A DNA stretch of 15,000 nucleotides from Glandiceps talaboti (taxonomy: Eukaryota > Hemichordata > Enteropneusta > Spengelidae), in assembly GCF_964340395.1 (NCBI RefSeq), contig NC_135555.1, positions 16,113,746 to 16,128,745 of the forward strand. Reading direction: 5' to 3'. The stretch's first letter is position 1; each line of letters starts with the position of its first letter. Of the stretch, positions 8,324-15,000 are shown piece after piece. The notes below the pieces were generated by a model that was given only the letters and a program-made list of their open reading frames with translations, made no database searches and was not told the origin of the DNA. The position numbers were made by a program, and so were the translations under genes.

Positions 8324-8412
8324 AGGGGTGGGTCACATTTTACAAACCTGTTCTTGGGGGAGGGCCTAATTTTGCATTACAATGTTTGGGGAGGGTCACA
8401 TTTTACAATCCG
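8324..8412 (+). repeat. G-rich minisatellite, three units of about 32 bp
   Basis: Units start near 8324, 8355 and 8387, each a G-run followed by GGGTCACATTTTACAA or a variant (the middle one reads GGGCCTAATTTTGCATTACAA). The same unit recurs near 9309-9362 and, on the opposite strand, at 10848-10942. Confidence 0.75.
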
Positions 8413-8460
8413 TAGTTTTGTGACCAAATTGAAAATTCAATTATTGTCAAGTCATAATTT

Positions 8461-8557
8461 AAGTATACTTGAGTTTATTTTAAGTATAATGGAAATGTAC
8501 TTGAGAATTCCAAGTATACTTCAAGTATAGAATAAGTACACTTTAAGCATACTTTTT
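8461..8557. repeat. Cluster of AAGTATACTT-like words
   Basis: Degenerate repetition of the palindromic word AAGTATACTT: exact or near copies start at about 8461, 8482, 8512, 8522, 8534 and 8545, separated by a few bases. It looks like a decayed short-period repeat. Confidence 0.65.
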
Positions 8558-8769
8558 ACCGTTTCATTTTGGTAAGGGTTGTTTTGTGTACTTTGAGATG
8601 TAAAAGTGAAATGAGCACTCAACATTTATTTTTACGAGTACTTTACATGCCAAAATACAAAAAATAAAACTACATATATTATTCTCCAATTCTCTAATAA
8701 AGTTATGCATATTGTTGAGTGTACCATCTCACCTTATCATTCACACTGTCCGTGAATGTTCGTTAAAAT

Positions 8770-9001
<232 letters not shown>

Positions 9002-9308
9002 AGTTTTGAATGTCATAGAGAACACAGACAGTGTTACAAGTACTAACTCAAGTAGTAACAGTGAGTCAGATTAAAGTGACACTGATAATGGCAATACTGA
9101 AGGTGAGGTGATGATGATGACAGTGATATCAGGGAACTTTTACGAGTTACCAGGTCAGACAGAGTATGCAAAACATGGAAAGCACGTTTTAGATACTAAC
9201 TAGATTGTGTATGATTATAAGAGAAAGGTAACTAGCCAGTCTTTTACTGTTTGTCACTTTATATGTACATATTATTGCTTTCTAATATAGAGTCAAAATG
9301 GGACAAAG

Positions 9309-9362
9309 GGGAGGGTCACTTTTTACAAATGGAGAATGGGGGGGGGGGGTCATCTTTTACTT
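9309..9362 (+). repeat. G-rich minisatellite, second locus, two units
   Basis: GGGGAGGGTCACTTTTTACAA starts at 9309, followed 31 bp later by a G-run with GGGTCATCTTTTAC. Same unit as at 8324-8412. Confidence 0.7.
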
Positions 9363-9365
9363 AAC

Positions 9366-10160
9366 AGACCATGTGTGATTTCCTCCGACCCTCCCCCTTG
9401 TAAATACTGAAAGCTCCCTCTAATGCATATTGTCGCCATCACCACAAGGACTGTTGCGGGAGGGGTGGCGGTTTGGGAGAGGGTGGGTAGAGGGTGGAGA
9501 TTGTTCCAGTTAGGATTATCCCGTGATTGACGAGTTGTAATTTTAATTTTCTCATGAGAAAGAGTAATTCTTCCGCACTCTTAGAATTAGATATACCGGG
9601 AGGCCCGAGGTGACACGAGTTTAACCGACAACAATTGGGCAAAGGAAATTTATTTTGATTACGCTATTTTCAATTCAAGAATATAATATATTATTAGCAT
9701 AAAGTGGGGATTAGAAGAAATCCTAACATCACTGATGGTGACGAGCGCACGAATGCGTAGCTGGGCGAAAATTATTGTTCACTGCTGAAATCCGGGACCA
9801 GTTACGATACCAAATCGTTCGCAGTTAATACTTCTGACATTAAATGTCATTTCTAAGTCACCCAGACTACTAAAAGTACAAGCGATTATGAATTGAAAGT
9901 ATCACCAACACGTACACATACAAGTACTTCATAAGAAACTTAAAAAAAAAACCCACCACTTTTGAACCGACCGACCAACCTCATTCTTACTTGAAAGAAC
10001 TCCACCCAAGAGTGTTTTACCTTTCATTTATACAAGTATGGAACCTCCAATCAATATGTATGTAATTTTGTTGAAATACGTGTTACCATGAGAAGCATAA
10101 CAGTAACAATGATCGCCCATACGTTTTCCTAACAACTACAACATCATGGTGAAGCACAGA
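9366..10160. other. Non-coding stretch, no gene recognised
   Basis: No convincing coding segment. Near 9592-9621 ACCGGGAGGCCCGAGGTGACACGAG shares the words ATACCGGGAG and CCGAG-TGAC with the foldback element at 8049-8182 and may be a remnant of a related element. An A-tract lies at 9941-9950. Otherwise nothing stands out. Confidence 0.5.
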
Positions 10161-10251
10161 CTGTAAGATACGTTGTGTCCCTCCGCCCTCACCGGCTGAA
10201 AGGGGTTGACCTCCGGTGTGTGAGGGCGCCCCATCAAGGCGTATCTTACAG
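10161..10251. mobile_element. 91-bp foldback element
   Basis: Perfect 12-bp terminal inverted repeats, CTGTAAGATACG (10161-10172) and CGTATCTTACAG (10240-10251). An inner pair follows: GCCCTCACCGG (10185-10195) against CCGG-TGTG-TGAGGGC (10213-10227), which has a 4-nt insertion. The interior is GC-rich, unlike its surroundings. No clear target duplication. It could be a tiny MITE or a hairpin RNA locus. Confidence 0.6.
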
Positions 10252-10847
10252 ACGAGGTGTATTTTGTGAAGCCACTGATACAGCCATTACCAGGTATTCG
10301 GATATTTACACGTAATTGGTGTTATGACCTTATATTTTGGTTACCAATAAATTTGAAATTGGGCCCGGACTTTTGCATAAAATGTGGCCCCCCGTTTCCA
10401 TGACTCTCCCTCAATTTCCTTTCTCAAAACCATTCCCTGGTGAAACACTTCTGAGTTAAAATGTTGAATCAATGGCGAGTACTCCATCCCACTGCTGCCA
10501 CCACATTGGTGCCTTTAATGGATGTAACTAATTCCCATGTTTGGATCTTATGTGCATTAGCTGACCAGATGAACGCATGCACTACAAACATTGTCGGGAC
10601 TGGATCGGAGTCAACATCCCCTCTCTACCATATTATCACCAATAATATGTTACCACACCTCACTCCTGTGAGATCCACTCCTCTCCTGTCACCACAACTA
10701 ACAACTGATCCACTACATGGTTGTCAGCAAGAATTTGACGGATATGTTGTGATATTGCAGTATAGTGATGATATCTGGCAGCTGTCACGGAAATGTGAAC
10801 CGGTGGCAGCGGTGGGATGCCAAAATAACAAAATAATACAATGGGTC
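10252..10847. other. Non-coding stretch with one 161-codon open frame, not called a gene
   Basis: A plus-strand frame from 10461 to 10946 is open for 161 codons, but its last third is made of the G-rich minisatellite in reverse orientation, and the rest shows no domain, signal or membrane segment I recognise. I judge it a chance frame. Confidence 0.45.
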
Positions 10848-10992
10848 AAAGTAAAATGTTACCCTCCTCCAATTCTATTTTCTAAAATATGGCCCTTCCC
10901 GGCCCCCGGACAACTGGTTTGTAAAATGTTACCCCCCCCCCTGTAATTACTGAGAAGGTCTTAATCAACATGGGGGGGGGGGGGGTGTCAGT
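10848..10992 (-). repeat. G-rich minisatellite, third locus, reverse orientation
   Basis: Reverse-complement copies: AGTAAAATGTTACCCTCCTCC near 10850-10870, a diverged unit with GGCCCTTCCCGG, then TTTGTAAAATGTTACCCC near 10918-10935. A 13-G run in plus orientation (10972-10984) with TGTCAGTTAC follows. Confidence 0.65.
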
Positions 10993-11557
10993 TACAGACC
11001 GTTGTACTTTTATCTTGCATTGTAACTAGTGCCCTCATTGTAGCTGTTAGTATTGCTGTATCGAAAACAGAACAAATAACTAAAAATGCAAACAAACAAA
11101 AATTAAAAAATGGGTCAACTTATTTTTAAATCACCAGGTCAGATTGACTTTCGGATCAAAATCATCAAGGAACGGGTTCATTCGCCCTGTACTGGAAAGC
11201 ATTTATCGGAAGGAGCCTAAAGTACACTCTATTTGTGTGACCTTCACTTTAAGTTGGCTGCACACAATGCCTGATTACACTCGACTCTGATAACGTAGGT
11301 ATGTGCATACATATCATACCTTTTGAAATGAACTACAAGATAAATTACATCGTGTAGAAATAGAAGACCTTGAGAAACTTTCGGCTGAAATGAACACTTG
11401 TTTATATTACATGCCTTATTGGCGACACACTTCTCGCTCACGCATGGATTAGCACCGACTCCGATGATCACATGAGCATAGAAACTGCAGCCCCCTAACT
11501 CTAATAACAGCTGAGACTTGGTCCGTATACAACATAAGCCAGATAAACTAAAGCAGA
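10993..11557. other. Non-coding stretch, nothing recognised
   Basis: AT-rich sequence without a recognisable gene or repeat. A minus-strand open frame at 11244-11576 has no domain I can name and ends inside a repeat. Confidence 0.45.
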
Positions 11558-11670
11558 AATTCGTCTGGCTCGACAAAGAAACATCTTAATACTAACATTG
11601 CTACATTTTATCGCCTGGCTCAACAAAATCTTACCAAGATTGATACATTGTATCGTCTTGCTTGACAAAT
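11558..11670 (-). repeat. Dispersed degenerate repeat, copies B
   Basis: Three loosely similar blocks contain TCGTCTGGCTCGACAAA (11561), TCGCCTGGCTCAACAAA (11611) and TCGTCTTGCTTGACAAA (11653), spaced 50 and 42 bp. The middle one extends to the 36-nt match with 4766-4801. Confidence 0.6.
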
Positions 11671-11690
11671 ATTTCACAAATATTGCTCAC

Positions 11691-11700
11691 GTCACGTGAC
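11691..11700. promoter_or_regulatory. Palindromic E-box GTCACGTGAC
   Basis: A perfect 10-bp palindrome identical to the CLEAR-type E-box bound by MITF/TFE and USF family factors in animals. There is no neighbouring gene in view, so a role is uncertain. Confidence 0.3.
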
Positions 11701-12683
11701 CTCAATTTAGTGGTCAAAGAAGGGTAAGGGTTCATCACATTTACAAAGCGGGGGTTCTTATTTTCTACTTGAAATTAAACTTCAGGTTCAGTCGTTAACA
11801 CTGGCCTATCAGCGCAACGGCCCCTTTACACACAATCCCTGGCAATCTCTATTTTAAGCGCATATGGTTAAGGTATTCACGTTGCAACTTCTATCTTACC
11901 AGGTCTCAAATTTCACAGCGAAGTTCACGGGAACAAAATCGTGGTGCAAATATTGCTCAGGGACTTTTTTCCCTTCAGATACAAATGGCAGGAGCGAGGC
12001 TCGAGCTGGCATATTCCATATCGGCCACTCTCACCATCAGCTACAAACCATCATGTGCATGTCACTTCAGGAATCACGTAGCTACAGATATACATATACA
12101 TTGTCATGTTGTAACGTGAGATGCCATAGCGCTCTGTACTCAATGACATGCGTATACAATTTGTTTTACAAACTAAGCTGTATAAGTATACAGTGCCCAC
12201 CAAAGTACTTCAATCCTTCTATTAAAAATTGACCTAGTAACATATCATAGAATTTAAAGACAGACTATTATGTGCTTTAAGTTTGAAAAGGATTGTTAAA
12301 CTTAACTGGATAGTTAGCCTATCATGAATGTTTGGGGAATAAATCTTTTTAATGTGCCTTGGGTACGTACTTGGTACAGGTACCGAGGTCATGATTCAGT
12401 GGAGTATAGAAACACTCCCAAGACAATAGACCATCCATATTCATGAAATATCACCAACAACCATCACGACTACATGTATATGTGATAGAATGGTTTAGTC
12501 TTGATTAAGACAAGCGATACTAATTAGACGTACTGCTTTGTTGTCATTGGTAAATTGTTAAACTGATATAAGTACACTCAAGTTATTATTTATATATTAC
12601 GACATCAGTTTATGAAGATTCTTTAAAAACGTCACTGTGAATCTCCCTCTCCCTCCCTGTCTGTCTTTTCCCTCTCTGACGCG
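11701..12683. other. Non-coding stretch, no gene recognised
   Basis: No coding domain visible on either strand. A diverged G-rich unit (AAGGGTTCATCACATTTACAAAGCGGGGG) lies near 11728-11756, and a small inverted repeat CTTGGTAC-AG-GTACCGAG at 12370-12387. Confidence 0.5.
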
Positions 12684-12684
12684 C

Positions 12685-12733
<49 letters not shown>

Positions 12734-12757
12734 TCCTGTCCGTCCGTCCGTCCGTCC

Positions 12758-12829
<72 letters not shown>

Positions 12830-12830
12830 C
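12684..12830. repeat. (TCTG)n microsatellite with a (TCCG)n patch
   Basis: TCTG units from 12684 to 12830, interrupted by TTCCTGTCCG and four or five TCCG units near 12733-12760. Same motif class as the tract at 3685. Confidence 0.97.
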
Positions 12831-13423
12831 CCGATTTGATACTAATATCTATGACATTTCATTTTTTCGTATTCGATTACATTGTATGTTTTCATATTAT
12901 ATCATACGGTTTGTTTATTAAACAAAACGAACTGTTAATATGAACATAATGAAAAGTAATAACACCGACCGTTTCATTTAAAATACATTTATTCACCCAA
13001 CAGTATTACTGTTATTGCTATTAAATTCCAAAACCATATAATACAAATTTACTTCCCAAGCAGATGAGTTTAGATTTGATATGCAAGAACACCTGATTCA
13101 CTTTTCGTCACAAGAACATGCGAATTCGATATATTGCATGAATTCGACGTATGAGGGCACCTGTTCTCCTTCGCTAATATTCTCTGATAAATTGCAGCGC
13201 GCAGCACAATTACGTACATGATCACGAGGTCAAACGACATACCGTCTTGATTGAACGCGAAGACCATAATTATATTATAATGAAAGCCAGTTCATTTGAA
13301 ACTAACTGTTGTCTGAGTCGACAAATAAACCTTTAATATTACTCCTTTTCATCGCCAGGGTGACGACAGCCTTATCAAAATTACTTGAAAAATGTCGTTC
13401 TTTACACGAACTTACTATTATAC
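12831..13423. other. Non-coding stretch, nothing recognised
   Basis: AT-rich sequence with no recognisable gene, RNA or repeat on either strand. Confidence 0.45.
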
Positions 13424-13731
13424 TACTACCAAACCAGAGAGATTATAGAGTTTCAAAATAGTTACAGAGATAGCGCGCGATCATATAAAGATGAAACATT
13501 TTATCTCAGTGCACTGTTAACAAAAATCAGCATCACTGTCAGATGAGACAGGAAGATTCAAATAAAAAACTGTTTCTTTGTATTCACAGTGAGATAAAAT
13601 GTAACATTTCATGTACGTGCACTATCAGTGCCTGTATTTTGTTTGTGTAATTCGTAACAAAAACGTGTGTAAGGTATAAAAAAAATCGTGTCGCCAAATT
13701 GAAACTCTGTAGTCTCTCTGGCTTGGTAGTA
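13424..13731. mobile_element. 308-bp foldback element with nested inverted repeats
   Basis: Outer arms 13424-13456 and 13699-13731 match in inverted orientation at 30 of 33 positions, beginning TACTACCAA. A second inverted pair, ACATTTTATCTCA at 13496-13508 and its complement at 13590-13602, is nested inside in the correct order, with a 57-bp length difference between arms. This looks like an old MITE or foldback element. Confidence 0.65.
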
Positions 13732-13760
13732 CTAGATCGTAGCCAAATCATACACAATGT

Positions 13761-13833
13761 AAGAACATGGTAAATCCAGAAAATCGCTGGGAGGAATTCC
13801 CAGCACAAAAAAAGAAAAAAAAAGAACATGGTA
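13761..13833 (+). mobile_element. Tiny candidate retroinsertion with 12-bp direct repeats and A-rich tail
   Basis: AAGAACATGGTA occurs at 13761-13772 and again at 13822-13833. Between them lie about 34 nt with a perfect hairpin, GCTGGGA-GGAAT-TCCCAGC (13786-13804), and then an A-rich tail (13806-13821). Target duplication plus A-tail is the signature of target-primed reverse transcription of a short RNA. I do not recognise the RNA. Confidence 0.45.
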
Positions 13834-13883
13834 TACTTTTTTACGCAGGTCCATGGATATAAATGTTGCAAATTTTACTTCAC

Positions 13884-14023
13884 TTTTTGACGAGACAGCC
13901 GATACGAAGTAGCAATGGTAGTAATAACTTAAGAGATTTTTGACGAGCAGACGATAAGATGGAACAATGTTTAATACAATATTTTTCGAGCTAAAAATTA
14001 TGATGCAGGAATGTTTGATAGTA
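13884..14023 (+). repeat. Dispersed degenerate repeat, copies C (three tandem units)
   Basis: Units at 13884-13926, 13937-13977 and 13982-14023 share TTTTTGACGAG, CGATAAGATG and CAATGTTTAATA-like words, with decreasing similarity. Their reverse complement matches the copies at 4766-4801 and 11592-11627. Confidence 0.6.
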
Positions 14024-14109
14024 AAATAATTTTGTCAAGTTGGACAATTTGTGTCAACTTTGCTGGCTTCTATAGTAGATATGCAAATCTAACGACCATA
14101 CTTTAGTAA

Positions 14110-14483
14110 AGTTACAACTTTAGACATCAGACCGTGGACGAACGGAACCTGTTACAAGTGGGGAAAGTAAACAACTGAATTGGATTAATAACACTTGGCA
14201 CAGCATGTTGAAAGACATGTATTACATTCTAACATTTGATAAGAACAGTTTTATGACCACTTTAAATTCAAGTTCATGTCCACAAACAAACTTCCAGTTC
14301 CCCTGACATTTCATGTGTATATAAAGAGGCAATAAAACTATTCTTATCAAACCATGGTGTGTAATACAAGTCTCTGCTGTTCCAACATGCCGAGCCAAGT
14401 GTTAATAATGAAATTCATTTGTTTACTTTCCCTGTTTAAAAAAGGCTCTGTTCGTCCACGGTCTGATTTCGACAGTTGTACTT
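14110..14483. repeat. Large imperfect inverted repeat, arms of about 150 bp
   Basis: Left arm 14110-14260 and right arm 14326-14483 are complementary in one register (sum 28593) through ATCAGACCGTGGACGAAC, GGGAAAGTAAACAA and AACACTTGGC, then shift by 7 nt through TTTGATAAGAA and AGTTTTAT. Identity by eye is about three quarters. The loop is about 65 nt and the right arm begins next to TATAAAG and AATAAA words. It may be an old foldback transposon or an inverted duplication. Confidence 0.75.
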
Positions 14484-15000
14484 GAGAAAGCTTCCATTGT
14501 ATGACTAAGAGAACTTAAGTAATGTCAAGTATTTTTTTGCATTTCCTTTGTTAAGCGTTTCTCCAGTCATTGCATGTACTACTTGACACTAATTATTATG
14601 TGGCCATAAATCAAAATACTTCACTTTCATTGATTATTCATAAAACAAATAGGTCATTTGAAACGTATGGTCGCCCTAGATTAGACAAAAAAAACCATAC
14701 GCTTTGCAACTATGACAATGAGGGAATCGAAGTGCAAGTTGTTTGGTTTCCCTGTTGAAATTGTGCATTTGTGTTTTGGGGGCGCGAGATTGTCGACGTC
14801 CTCGCCATGCTTGTGTGACACAATTTGTTCTGTTAGTAACATGATCACACTCGTACAAAGTGGGGGTATCACGACTACAAATACAGATTCATCATATGGC
14901 TAATGTTACAAAGGGGTGACATTATATCGCCATCGTTGCCATCTATCATATTAAAAAGAACCCCCGTCGACAAGAAGTTTACCGAGGTTAAAGAGTAATC
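14484..15000. other. Non-coding stretch to the window end
   Basis: No gene recognised. A short inverted repeat, CGTATGGT at 14664-14671 with ACCATACG at 14694-14701, brackets an A-run. Several open frames of about 60 codons overlap on both strands, as expected by chance. Confidence 0.45.

Noticed and set aside
10461-10946. 161-codon plus-strand open frame
   Set aside because: No recognisable domain, and its C-terminal part is built from the inverted G-rich minisatellite.
13584-13871. 95-codon minus-strand frame with a hydrophobic stretch
   Set aside because: The phenylalanine-rich part is the complement of the A-rich tail of the candidate retroinsertion, and no domain is visible.

Overview
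The window looks like animal nuclear DNA, most likely from a marine invertebrate. The one complete gene has introns with GT..AG borders, the DNA is AT-rich, and it is crowded with microsatellites, foldback repeats and a Penelope-like retroelement. Fibrinogen-domain genes of this kind and Penelope-like elements carrying hammerhead ribozymes are both common in such animals (lancelets, hemichordates, molluscs, cnidarians). The sequence alone does not settle the phylum.

Positions 787-3550 (minus strand) hold a complete four-coding-exon gene for a secreted fibrinogen-related protein of 284 residues: signal peptide, cysteine pair, short coiled coil and a full fibrinogen C-terminal domain. All three introns fit in phase. 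Intron 3 carries a GATT microsatellite and a degenerate tandem repeat; intron 1 carries GT and ACAT microsatellites. A long CT/TCTG tract lies 135 to 313 bp upstream of the start codon. Farther upstream are an in-frame candidate leader exon and two DR1-type nuclear-receptor motifs.

Positions 5273-7940 are the most striking part. Two 5'-truncated Penelope-like element copies sit head to head and form a near-perfect palindrome: arms 5330-6633 and 6637-7940 (1304 bp each) around a 3-nt centre. Each arm keeps an open frame for the end of the reverse transcriptase region, a Cys cluster and a GIY-YIG endonuclease, then a 3' UTR with a short stem-loop and a recognisable type I hammerhead ribozyme. 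The catalytic core of the reverse transcriptase is missing from both copies. The left copy keeps about 57 bp more of its 3' end than the right copy. AT microsatellites flank both sides.

Positions 7941-15000 show no convincing protein-coding gene. They hold a long AT tract, a 134-bp foldback element (8049-8182), a G-rich minisatellite of about 32 bp found in several places on both strands, a cluster of AAGTATACTT-like words, a GAT microsatellite, further foldback elements (10161-10251, 13424-13731, 14110-14483), a tiny candidate retroinsertion with 12-bp direct repeats (13761-13833), and a dispersed degenerate repeat of about 45 to 53 bp with copies near 4770, 11600 and 13884-14023.
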